From: Myxococcus guangdongensis
Lineage (GTDB): Bacteria > Myxococcota > Myxococcia > Myxococcales > Myxococcaceae
DNA length: 64,000 bases
NCBI RefSeq assembly: GCF_024198255.1
Contig: NZ_JAJVKW010000012.1
Coordinates: 124,001-188,000 of the forward strand
Direction: 5' to 3'
In this document: positions 1-7,532 of the stretch, in pieces
Layout of the letters: every line of letters begins with the position of its first letter
Numbering within the stretch: position 1 is the first letter of the stretch
Notes under the pieces: model-generated
Databases searched by the model: none
Told to the model about the DNA's origin: nothing
The model's input: only the letters and a program-made list of their open reading frames with translations
Made by a program: the position numbers and the translations under genes

Positions 1-1
1 C

Positions 2-373
2 CACTGGGTGCGCTCGCTCCAGGGACGCACGCGCGTCTCTGTCTTCGTGGACCCGGAGCCAGCGGCCGTGGACCTCGTCGCGAGGGCGGGCGCCGCGGCG
101 GTCGAGCTCAACTGCCGTGCGTATGTCGAAGGCTTCGCGACTCCCGCGCGGGAGCGAGCGCTGGAGGCACTGGTGCTCGCGGCAGACCGGGCGTGTCAGC
201 TCGGGCTCGAGGTCAACGCCGCGCATGACCTGGACCGGCGACACCTGCCGCCGCTCATCCGCGCGGTACACCCCACGCTCGTGTCCGTGGGGCATGCCTT
301 CGTCGCAGCGGCGGTCATCGCGGGGCTGCGTGAAGTGCTGCCTGGCTTCCTCCAGGCGGCCTCGGAGGAGTGA
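2..373 (+). CDS. pdxJ: pyridoxine 5'-phosphate synthase PdxJ, C-terminal part (cut by window edge)
   Basis: This reading frame is open from the first bases of the window and ends at a TGA, leaving about 123 residues. They match the last half of PdxJ, which condenses 3-amino-2-oxopropyl phosphate with deoxyxylulose 5-phosphate in the final ring-closing step of vitamin B6 synthesis. Recognisable pieces in PdxJ order are RVSVFVDPEP (family: RVSLFIDxD), GLEVNAAHDL (family: GLxVNAGHGL) and SVGHAFVAAAVIAGL (family: NIGHAIIxxAVxxGL). The Gly-to-Ala change in NAAH is a small departure from the usual NAGH. The N-terminus and upstream context are outside the window. PLP supply is compatible with, but no proof of a link to, the PLP-dependent aminotransferase at 5120-6433. 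Confidence 0.87.
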   Translation, partial: HWVRSLQGRTRVSVFVDPEPAAVDLVARAGAAAVELNCRAYVEGFATPARERALEALVLAADRACQLGLEVNAAHDLDRRHLPPLIRAVHPTLVSVGHAFVAAAVIAGLREVLPGFLQAASEE

Positions 374-468
374 GAGGGGTCGTGACTTCGCGCCCCCAGG
401 CGGCACCACCCGCCCGCGCGCGACCTTGAGGACCTCGCGGCTTGGCGCGATGGACGGGTGCATCCGCG

Positions 469-1521
469 TCATGGCGACACCCCGATGTCTCGGGTGCCGT
501 GCAGCTCCAGCGCTTCCGCGAGCAACCGCACGCCCGTCGCGTGCAGGACGAGCGCGATGTCCTCGGTCCGTGGGTTCACGGGCGCCAGCTGGAACGGCGC
601 GTTCGCCAGGAGCAGCAGCGGTGCGAGCACGTCCAGCCTCACGCGCCAGTCCGCGTCCCTCCGCGCGCGGGCCTTCACGGACAGCTCGTCGACCAGCCAT
701 GAATCCAGCGCGGCGAAGCGCTGCAACGCCGGCCCGGCCCACGCGGCCCACTCCCAGGAGATGCGTCCCTCGCCCTCACTCACCCGCGCCGCGCCCGCGC
801 GCACCAGGTCATAGAGCCCGCGCGTGCACGTGCGCAGCTTGGCCAGGTCCTCCATGTAGTCGCTGTCGGAGTCCCCGGTGACAGTCGAGCCGCGCGGGTC
901 CAGCAACAGGAAGCGACCCGTGGCTGGCTCGAACAGCACGTTGTCGTACTTGAAGTCCCCGTGGAATCGACCCAGGCACGGTGGACGCAGGCGCGAGAGC
1001 AACACGGTGTCGCGTTGCAGCTCGCGCATCAGGGACGCCGCGCTCGGGTACACCCGGCCGTGGATGTCCAGTTGCTCCGCTGAGCACAGGCGGTCGAAGC
1101 GCTCGGACATCCCTCGCCCCGCGCTCGCCCTGCGCCAGAACTTGTCCACGTAGCTGACGTGGAAGAAGTCCTCCGGTGCGGGCCGGTGATGGTCCGCGTA
1201 GAGCACGTCGAAGGCGAAGCCGAGGAGGCTCCGCGTCCCGGAGATGGCCTCGTCGACCGTCAGCGTGCCGTCCACCAGCACGCGCGACATGTCCGGCCAC
1301 GGGCAGAAGTCCATGTCGTACTCGGCCCAGCCCTCCCCCGTACGCACCTCCAGCACTCGCGGGAAGTACCCCACCGCCCTGGGCGGCAGCGCCTTCAGCC
1401 ACGCCACCTCGCGCAGGAGCTTGTCGCGGCCATGTGTGGCCCGCTTGGTGACGCGATGGCCCGTCACGCGCACGTCGCGCACGACGCCGCGCCAGTCCCC
1501 CTCCGAGACGGGCCCCCTCAT
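469..1521 (-). CDS. APH-fold phosphotransferase (sugar/small-molecule kinase)
   Basis: A 350-residue protein of the aminoglycoside-phosphotransferase/choline-kinase fold. The catalytic loop is HGDFKYDNVLF (HxDxxxxN) and the metal-binding aspartate is in FLLLDPRGS. The LDPRG version of the second motif, rather than DxE, is typical of phosphotransferases encoded in surface-polysaccharide and nucleotide-sugar loci (family knowledge). There is no signal peptide, so it should act in the cytoplasm. Its ATG overlaps the stop of the reductase gene by 4 nt (ATGA), so the two are probably translationally coupled. It is the last gene of a six-gene minus-strand run starting at 6433. The substrate cannot be read from the sequence. 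Alternatives are a resistance-type kinase or a homoserine-kinase-like enzyme, but the context favours a biosynthetic role. Confidence 0.75.
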   Translation of the reverse strand: MRGPVSEGDWRGVVRDVRVTGHRVTKRATHGRDKLLREVAWLKALPPRAVGYFPRVLEVRTGEGWAEYDMDFCPWPDMSRVLVDGTLTVDEAISGTRSLLGFAFDVLYADHHRPAPEDFFHVSYVDKFWRRASAGRGMSERFDRLCSAEQLDIHGRVYPSAASLMRELQRDTVLLSRLRPPCLGRFHGDFKYDNVLFEPATGRFLLLDPRGSTVTGDSDSDYMEDLAKLRTCTRGLYDLVRAGAARVSEGEGRISWEWAAWAGPALQRFAALDSWLVDELSVKARARRDADWRVRLDVLAPLLLLANAPFQLAPVNPRTEDIALVLHATGVRLLAEALELHGTRDIGVSP

Positions 1522-2393
1522 CGCGTCGCCTCCCGCTGATGACGGAGGACATCCAGTCCCTCCGTGAGCGTGAGCGGCGGCTCGAACCCGAGCGCGGACA
1601 GCCGCGTGGAGCCCAGTCGGTTGTCGCGAGGACGCGCCGCGAGCGACGACTCCTTGCGCGCGCGTACCAGGGACACGTCCAGGTCGAAGGCATGCGCCAG
1701 TCGCCGCGCCCAGGAGTACTTCGTGGTGGCCTCGGCGCCGCTGAAGTGCAGCACCCCGCGCACGCCTCCACCCGCGAGGCGCGCGAGCACCGCCGCCACT
1801 TCGTCCACCAACACCGGGTAGCGGACCTGCTCGCTATCCGCGTACACGGACTGTCCCGCGGCGAGTCGCTCCAGCGTGGACGCGACGAACGTCGACTTCT
1901 CGTCCGGACCCGAGAGGCCGTAGAGCAGTGGCACGCGCAGCACCAGCGCGTCCTCGAGTGTCAGCGCCAGCAGCTCCCCTTCCCGCTTGGTGACGCCGTA
2001 GTGCTGCAACGGCCGGGGTGCATCCGTCTCCACGTACGCCTTCGAGGGTGCGCCGTCGAAGACATGGTCCGTGGATACGTAGAGCAGACGGGTGCGCGAG
2101 CGTCGGCACGCCTCCACCACGTGACCCGTACCGCCCACGTTGGTGGTCGACGCGAGCGTCCGGTGCCGCTCGCAGTCATCCAGGTTGCATCGCGCCGCCG
2201 CGTGGATGCACACGTCGAAGCGCCCCGTCACGAAGGCTTCGTCCACGGCGCGCGCGTCGGTGATGTCCAGGCGCTCCAGGCCCTCGCGTGGTGTCGTGCT
2301 CCAGGTCCCCACGGCCTGGGCTCCGTCCATGCGGAGGGCGCGCATCAGTCGACGACCCAGGAACCCACTCGCCCCCGTGACAATGACCTTCAT
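1518..2393 (-). CDS. RmlD-like NAD(P)-dependent reductase (extended SDR)
   Basis: A 291-residue extended short-chain dehydrogenase of the dTDP-4-dehydrorhamnose reductase type. The N-terminal Rossmann motif is VTGASGFLGRRL, followed by DVCIHAAA, STDHVFDG and the catalytic YGVTK (YxxxK). STDxVFDG is the usual RmlD signature. Such enzymes reduce a 4-keto sugar nucleotide, but close relatives act on other sugars and on methionine adenosyltransferase complexes, so the precise reaction is open. The gene lies 27 nt downstream of the PfkB kinase gene and overlaps the phosphotransferase start by 4 nt. No RmlA, RmlB or RmlC is present here, so this is probably not the housekeeping rhamnose gene. Confidence 0.8.
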   Translation of the reverse strand: MKVIVTGASGFLGRRLMRALRMDGAQAVGTWSTTPREGLERLDITDARAVDEAFVTGRFDVCIHAAARCNLDDCERHRTLASTTNVGGTGHVVEACRRSRTRLLYVSTDHVFDGAPSKAYVETDAPRPLQHYGVTKREGELLALTLEDALVLRVPLLYGLSGPDEKSTFVASTLERLAAGQSVYADSEQVRYPVLVDEVAAVLARLAGGGVRGVLHFSGAEATTKYSWARRLAHAFDLDVSLVRARKESSLAARPRDNRLGSTRLSALGFEPPLTLTEGLDVLRHQREATR

Positions 2394-2420
2394 GACCCGG
2401 CCCCCGTGTCCGCCTCGCCG

Positions 2421-3338
2421 CTACAGCAGCGAAGAGGACGCGCCCCCGCTCGCGCCCAGTCCCGTGCCCAACAGTGCCAACCGGTCCGCTCCCGCTCGGG
2501 GCCCCGGTACGCCGCACTTCACCGCCGCCACCTTCGTCGCGAAGCGCAGCGCCTCACCGAAGCCCTGTCCCGCCAACACCGCCGCGATGTAGCCCGCGTG
2601 GAACGCATCCCCCGCGCCCGTGGTGTCCACCACTTCGCAGGACTCCGCCGACACGCGGTGGTGCTCTCCACCCGACGTCCACCCCTCGCAGCCCTCCGCG
2701 CCCAGCGTGCCCACCACCACGCGCAGCCCTCCGCCGAGCAGCACCCGCGCGGCCGAGGCCAGCTCCCGCTCCCCCGTCAGCTCGCGCAGCACCTTGCCCG
2801 GCGCCACCAGGCTCGTGAGGTGCGGCAACAGCGGCCGCGCCTCGTCGGCCACCTCCGCGTCCGCCAACACCGGCAGCCCCCGCGCTCTCGCGTGCTTCGC
2901 CAGCGCCAACGAGAAGGCAGGCTCGTGCCCATCCAGATAAACCAGGCCACACGCGTCCAGCGGCGCGGCCTCCACGGGGACGCCATCCATCCGCAGCCGC
3001 GCATCCTTGTGCATCACCAGCGAGCGCGTGCCATGCGTCGTGTCCACCACGATGGCCGCCGTGTGCTGCGCACAGTCCGCCACCGTGAGACTTCCATCCA
3101 CCCGCACGCCCGCCTCCACCAGCGAGCCGCGCGCGAGCCGCCCGAAGTCCCCTCCCCCGAAGACACCGAAGTAGCGCGTGGTGACCCCCAGCGCGCCCAG
3201 CATCGCCGCCACGTTGGCGCCCTGCCCGCCGCCGAAGAAGCGCAGGCCGTCCGCCTGCACCTTCCCGTCCGTCACCAGCGCCTCGCGCGTGGAGAAGACG
3301 ATGTCCACCGTGTTGTTGCCGATGACGAGCACTTCCAT
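2421..3338 (-). CDS. PfkB-family carbohydrate kinase
   Basis: About 305 residues with both ribokinase/PfkB signatures: FFGGGQGANVAAMLGALG near the N-terminus and DTTGAGDAFHAGY with the catalytic aspartate near the C-terminus. It should phosphorylate a sugar, sugar phosphate or nucleoside with ATP in the cytoplasm. The start at 3338 (MEVLVIGNN) is chosen because the first beta strand of the fold begins there; 22 more in-frame residues upstream are Arg/Gly-rich and unlike the family. It sits 66 nt downstream of the thymidylate-kinase-like gene. The substrate is not identifiable from the sequence. Confidence 0.82.
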   Translation of the reverse strand: MEVLVIGNNTVDIVFSTREALVTDGKVQADGLRFFGGGQGANVAAMLGALGVTTRYFGVFGGGDFGRLARGSLVEAGVRVDGSLTVADCAQHTAAIVVDTTHGTRSLVMHKDARLRMDGVPVEAAPLDACGLVYLDGHEPAFSLALAKHARARGLPVLADAEVADEARPLLPHLTSLVAPGKVLRELTGERELASAARVLLGGGLRVVVGTLGAEGCEGWTSGGEHHRVSAESCEVVDTTGAGDAFHAGYIAAVLAGQGFGEALRFATKVAAVKCGVPGPRAGADRLALLGTGLGASGGASSSLL

Positions 3339-3404
3339 CGCACCACCCCGTGTCTGCATTGCCTGCCCACCCCTCGGGCCTCGTCGCTCCCCCGCCGTCG
3401 CCAC

Positions 3405-4064
3405 CTAGCGCGCCACCACCGGACGAACCGGTGCCTCCGCATGCAGCCGACGCAGCACGTCCGTCGCGATGCGCTCGGCCACCTGCTCTGGCCGCAGCTC
3501 GCTCGTGTCCACCACCACCCAGCGCTCCTCGGGCGGCAGCAGCGACACGAGGAACTCGTCGTAGGCCTGGTGACGCTCGGGGTTGTCGCGCAGGTACGTG
3601 TCCCGCACCGACTTCGAGGGACGCAGCAGCGAGCGCTCCCGCTTCGCCTTCGGCGTGGACGTCAGGTAGTAGTTGAACGCGAACGGGAGGTGCTCATCCC
3701 AGATGAGCTGACTGGGCAGCCCCGCCGCGTCCGGATGGAAGAAGCGGTTGCGCCCCACCTGGCTGAGCCAGTGCCGGTCCTGCACCAGGAACCCCGACGG
3801 CAGCCCGCGATGACACCGCGCCAGATCCAGCAGGATGTTCGCCGAGTAGAACCAATCAATCTGGAGCAGGTCCGGCGTGAGCTTCGCCTCGGCCAGGAAG
3901 TGGTCGAGGATGGGCAAATCATGCACGTAGCAGTGCCCCAACCGCGCGGGCAGCCCCGCCGCCGACAGGCTCGCGCCCAACAGCTTGCACACCGTCGTCT
4001 TGCCCGCGTAGTCCGTGCCTTCAATCAGCAGTCCGTGAATCATGTGCGTGGGCCTCGCTCGCAT
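3405..4064 (-). CDS. thymidylate-kinase-like P-loop kinase
   Basis: A 219-residue P-loop kinase. The Walker A motif is IEGTDYAGKTT at the N-terminus, with a DRHWLS segment that resembles the DR(Y/H) motif of thymidylate kinases and a basic lid-like region around KAKRERSLLRPSK. The resemblance to TMP kinase is in fold and motifs; the rest of the chain (FYSANILLDLARCHRG, NYYLTSTPKAKR) is not that of housekeeping Tmk. The ATG at 4064 overlaps the dehydrogenase stop (TGATG), which suggests coupling. An alternative start at 4043 (MIHGLLIEG) has a GCGAGG sequence 9 nt upstream. Inside this operon it more likely phosphorylates a pathway intermediate than dTMP; that is inference. Confidence 0.72.
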   Translation of the reverse strand: MRARPTHMIHGLLIEGTDYAGKTTVCKLLGASLSAAGLPARLGHCYVHDLPILDHFLAEAKLTPDLLQIDWFYSANILLDLARCHRGLPSGFLVQDRHWLSQVGRNRFFHPDAAGLPSQLIWDEHLPFAFNYYLTSTPKAKRERSLLRPSKSVRDTYLRDNPERHQAYDEFLVSLLPPEERWVVVDTSELRPEQVAERIATDVLRRLHAEAPVRPVVAR

Positions 4065-5101
4065 CAGGGTTGGAGGACGACCTTCAGCGCGCCCGCGGGA
4101 GCGCCCTGGCGCCGCGCGTCCACGTCGCAGCCCACCAGCGCCAATCCCTCTCGGAAGCGCGTCAGCGGCAGCTGGTGCGACACCAACCGTCGCGCGGGGA
4201 TGACACCCGAGGCGATGAGGTGCAGCGCGGTGGCGAAGCTGCCGTCCAACGAATCGATGGAGCCCTGCACGGACAGGCTCCGGTCCGCGATGGCGCCCAC
4301 GTCCAGCGGCACCTCGTGACGCTTGAGCCCCACCAGCAACAGCTGTCCACCGCGCGAGAGCCTGGACAGCACGTCCCCCGCCATGCGGCCGGTGGTGTCC
4401 ACCACCACGTCGAGCGGCGCCGCGTCCCTCGCGTACCGCGCGCACACCTCGTCCAGTGACTCGGCCACAGTCCAGCGTCGGTCCACCACCTCGCGGCACA
4501 GCTCCCGCCGCCCCGGTGCGCGCTCCACCAGCGTGCCTGTCAGTCCCAGGCTCGACAGCACCCACGCGTACAGCACGCCCATGGGTCCGCCCCCCAGCAC
4601 CACCGTGCGCAGCGACGGCCGCAGGCGCAGCTGGTTCGCGCCCGTGACGGCGCAGCTCAACGGCTCGGTGAGGCTCGCCTCCTCGAAGCCCACGTGCGCG
4701 GGCAGCGTGTAGAGGAAGCGCTCCGTCGTCTTGTGCAGGGGCGCCATCGTCCCGTCCGCGCTGACGCCCGTCTCCGTCTCGCCCTTGCGCTCACAGTGGT
4801 TCTGCCGACCCGAGCGGCACAGCCGGCACTGGCCACAGAAGAAGGTCGGGTCGATGACGACGCGGTCCCCCACCTGCACGTCGCGCACGGCGGGGCCCAC
4901 GGCCACGACTTCACCCGAGGACTCGTGGCCCAGCACCACGCCGGGCTTCGCCGCGTACTCGCCGCCGATGATGCCCAGGTCCGTGCCGCAGAGGCCGGTG
5001 GCGCGCACGCGCACCAGCACCTCGTCCCGCGCCGGCGCCGCCGGCTCCGCGCGCTCCTGGAGCGACAGCTCCCAGGCCGCTGAATACACCAATGCCCGCA
5101 T
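4064..5101 (-). CDS. zinc-dependent medium-chain alcohol/polyol dehydrogenase
   Basis: A 345-residue MDR-family dehydrogenase. The catalytic zinc site is visible as GLCGTDLG (C38) and GHESSGEV (H59, E60). The structural zinc loop is CGQCRLCRSGRQNHC, and the dinucleotide-binding glycines are in VVLGGGPMGVLYA. Such enzymes oxidise secondary alcohols of polyols, sugars or cyclitols with NAD(P)+, giving ketones. The gene starts 18 nt after the aminotransferase stop. A dehydrogenase directly followed by an aminotransferase is the standard arrangement for replacing a hydroxyl with an amino group, which is the basis for the pathway proposed for this operon. Confidence 0.86.
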   Translation of the reverse strand: MRALVYSAAWELSLQERAEPAAPARDEVLVRVRATGLCGTDLGIIGGEYAAKPGVVLGHESSGEVVAVGPAVRDVQVGDRVVIDPTFFCGQCRLCRSGRQNHCERKGETETGVSADGTMAPLHKTTERFLYTLPAHVGFEEASLTEPLSCAVTGANQLRLRPSLRTVVLGGGPMGVLYAWVLSSLGLTGTLVERAPGRRELCREVVDRRWTVAESLDEVCARYARDAAPLDVVVDTTGRMAGDVLSRLSRGGQLLLVGLKRHEVPLDVGAIADRSLSVQGSIDSLDGSFATALHLIASGVIPARRLVSHQLPLTRFREGLALVGCDVDARRQGAPAGALKVVLQP

Positions 5102-5119
5102 GTGACACGCCCCCTCGAG

Positions 5120-6433
5120 TCAGCCCACGTCCGCGAGCGCGCGACCCAACCGCGCGACGATTTCTTCCAGGTCGTCCTGCGTCGCGATGAGCGGCGGGCG
5201 CACCTTCACCACGTTGCCGAAGCTGTAACGCGAGCCACGCAGCACCAGCTGGTGCCGCTCCTGCGCCACGCGAATGAGCGCCAGCGTCTTCTCCACGTCC
5301 GGCGAGCCATCCTCGCGGACGATTTCCAGCCCCCACATGTACCCGAGCCCCCGCACGTCCCCGACGCACGGGTGACGCGTGGCCAGGGTGCGCAACAGCT
5401 CGCCCAGCACGATGCCGTTGCGACGCACGTTCGCCAGCAGGTGGCCGGACGTCATCGCCTTCAGCGTCGCGGACGCCGCGGTGAGCGCCACCGGATTGCA
5501 CCCCGAGGTGAAGGAGTGCTCGTGGCTCTCCAGCACGTCCAGCTTGCCCTCGAAGAGCACCGCCGCCACCGGCACGCCGATGCCTCCCAACCCCTTGGCC
5601 AGCGTGACGATGTTCGGCTTGAAGCCCAGCGCCTCCGAGGCGAACAGGTGCCCGGTGCGCCCCATGCCCGTCTGCACCTCGTCCGCGATGAGGAGGATGC
5701 CCTTCTCCTCACACAGCTGGTTGAGCGCCTGGAAGTAGCCCGGCGGCGGCACCACGTTGCCGCCGTTGCCCAGCACCGGCTCCACCAGCATGCACGCCAC
5801 CGAGCCGCTGCTCGCGTACTCGACGAAGTCGCTGATGCGCTCCACGCACAGCATGCCGCAGCCGGGGTACTTCGCCTTGTAGAAACACCGATAACAGTAC
5901 GGCGCCGGCACCTTCACCGAGTGCGGTGACACCGCCTCCGGGAAGCCCTTGCGCCGGAAGGCATTGCCTGAAATCGCCGTGGTGAATTGTGTCTGTCCAT
6001 GATGGGACAGGAACAGACTCAGCACGTCTGTCTTTCCCGTGGCCTTCTGCGCCACCTGCACCGCGCACTCGTTGGCGGTGGAGCCGGTGATGTCCCGCAT
6101 CCATCCGGCCGTGAGGTGACTGGGGGCATGCGCGAGGAGCTCCGAGAGCACCTGCTTCGCCTGCGCCGCCATCAACGAGGAGCTGGCGTGCGCCATGCGG
6201 CGCAGCTGCTCGACGACGGCCTCCACCACCTCCGGGTGGTCATAGCCCAGGGGCACGTTGAACGTGCCCGACGCCGCGTCGAGGAACGCCGTGCCGTCCT
6301 CCCGCACCAACCGGATGCCACGCCCCCGGACGAAGCCCTCCGCCCTCGAGGCGCCCTCCGTCGTGACTTCGGACGCACCCTCTCGTACATCCGGCCCTTC
6401 CCCAGGAAGGACCTTCAGATTGAGACTGGACAT
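5120..6433 (-). CDS. class III PLP-dependent aminotransferase
   Basis: About 437 residues of the class III (ornithine/GABA/glutamate-semialdehyde type) fold. Visible motifs are TGSTANECAVQVAQKATGK (cofactor phosphate region), FLSHHGQT, the aspartate of LLIADEVQTGMGRTG, and the PLP lysine in TLAKGLGGIGVPV. The cysteine-rich CYRCFYKAKYPGCGMLC stretch is shared with several 4-aminobutyrate-type enzymes. The start at 6433 (MSSLNLKVL) is preferred over in-frame ATGs further upstream, because those lie inside the inverted repeat at 6455-6478. It is the first gene of the six-gene run. It probably aminates a keto group made by the adjacent dehydrogenase. Confidence 0.84.
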   Translation of the reverse strand: MSSLNLKVLPGEGPDVREGASEVTTEGASRAEGFVRGRGIRLVREDGTAFLDAASGTFNVPLGYDHPEVVEAVVEQLRRMAHASSSLMAAQAKQVLSELLAHAPSHLTAGWMRDITGSTANECAVQVAQKATGKTDVLSLFLSHHGQTQFTTAISGNAFRRKGFPEAVSPHSVKVPAPYCYRCFYKAKYPGCGMLCVERISDFVEYASSGSVACMLVEPVLGNGGNVVPPPGYFQALNQLCEEKGILLIADEVQTGMGRTGHLFASEALGFKPNIVTLAKGLGGIGVPVAAVLFEGKLDVLESHEHSFTSGCNPVALTAASATLKAMTSGHLLANVRRNGIVLGELLRTLATRHPCVGDVRGLGYMWGLEIVREDGSPDVEKTLALIRVAQERHQLVLRGSRYSFGNVVKVRPPLIATQDDLEEIVARLGRALADVG

Positions 6434-6454
6434 GCGCGTTCCCCCGAACGGCAT

Positions 6455-6478
6455 GAAACGTCCCCCCTTGGACGTTTC
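6455..6478. promoter_or_regulatory. perfect inverted repeat upstream of the aminotransferase operon (operator-like)
   Basis: GAAACGTCC and GGACGTTTC form a perfect 9+9 bp inverted repeat separated by 6 nt. It lies 22-45 nt before the aminotransferase ATG, between two divergent genes. Size and symmetry fit a dimeric repressor site (TetR/GntR class); a leader hairpin is the alternative. No regulator gene is adjacent. Confidence 0.55.
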
Positions 6479-6640
6479 GAATCCCTGCTGCTGGTGTCTC
6501 AACGGGGGTCTTGAAAATCCGTCGGTGGGTCACCATTTCCCCGGCGCTTTTCGCGCGGCGTCACGCCTGCCGCGTCACCTCCCTCGTGAAAACAAAGACA
6601 GGGGTTGGCCGCGCCCGCATGGACGGCCAGGATGTCCGCC

Positions 6641-7417
6641 ATGAAGACGGAGCACGTGGAGGAGACGCTGGAGCGCATCGCCCGCGAGGTGGAGTCCACA
6701 CCGGGCGGCATGCTGGCCTTCGACGGAGACGGCACGCTGTGGAGCGGCGACGTCGGCGATGACCTGTTCATGACCATGACGGGGCACGACGCCGTGCGCG
6801 AGGACGTGCGTCCCCGCCTCACCGCCATCGCCACCCACTACGGCCTGGAGACCGAGGGCAGCCCCAGCACGCTGGCGCGCCGTGTGTTCTCCGCCTTCCA
6901 GGCCGGCCGCATCCCCGAGAAGGACATCTGCGAGATGGCCACGTGGGTGGCCGCCGGCTGGACGCTCGAGGAGCTGTCCGCCTTCGCTCGCGGCGTGGTG
7001 GAGTCACACGGCGTGGTCGAGCGCGTCCACCCCGAGGTTCAGCGTGTCCTGGAGTGGGCACGAGCGCACGACGTGCCGTGTTACGTGGTGAGCGCCTCGC
7101 CACTCGCCGTCGTGGAGGCCGCCGCGCGCATCGTCGGCATCCCCCCGGAGCAGGTGGTGGCCAGCACGCCCCAGTCCCGCGATGGCGTGGTGTGGACGGA
7201 CGTGGTGTCGCCCATCCCTTATGGCCCCGGGAAGGTGACGTGCCTCAGGGCCCGCACCCAGCGCCCCCTGTACGCGGCCTTCGGAGACAACGTGTTCGAC
7301 CTGGAGCTGCTCGGTGCGTCCCGGGTGCCGGTGGCGGTGCGTCCCAAGCCCCGGCTGATGGAGCGCGCGGACAGCCTGCCCTTGCTGGTCCAATTGCACC
7401 CGGTGGCCAGTCGCTGA
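6641..7417 (+). CDS. HAD-superfamily phosphatase (SerB-like)
   Basis: About 258 residues of the haloacid dehalogenase fold. Motif I is AFDGDGTLWSGD (nucleophile Asp in DxDGT), motif II is YVVSAS, and motif IV is FGDNVFDLELL. The architecture, with an alpha-helical cap after motif I, resembles phosphoserine phosphatase and related small-molecule phosphatases. The start at 6641 is chosen because CCAGG lies 9 nt upstream; 6632 is an in-frame alternative but would touch that sequence. It is divergent from the six-gene operon across about 200 nt, so it could share its control region. The substrate is unknown. Confidence 0.8.
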   Translation: MKTEHVEETLERIAREVESTPGGMLAFDGDGTLWSGDVGDDLFMTMTGHDAVREDVRPRLTAIATHYGLETEGSPSTLARRVFSAFQAGRIPEKDICEMATWVAAGWTLEELSAFARGVVESHGVVERVHPEVQRVLEWARAHDVPCYVVSASPLAVVEAAARIVGIPPEQVVASTPQSRDGVVWTDVVSPIPYGPGKVTCLRARTQRPLYAAFGDNVFDLELLGASRVPVAVRPKPRLMERADSLPLLVQLHPVASR

Positions 7418-7532
7418 CAGCGTCCGCTGGGGAACGCGTCCGGCGAGCTTTTGGGGGCGTCCGCCGCCGCGTCCGTGCTAACTCAGGCGCCCTCACTTCA
7501 CTTCTTCCAATCCGCCACGGAGAGACACAGTC

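Noticed and set aside
1539..4319. 926-codon plus-strand open frame opposite the six-gene operon
   Set aside because: Arg/His-rich composition without any domain, opposite well-recognised genes; a high-G+C codon-bias shadow.
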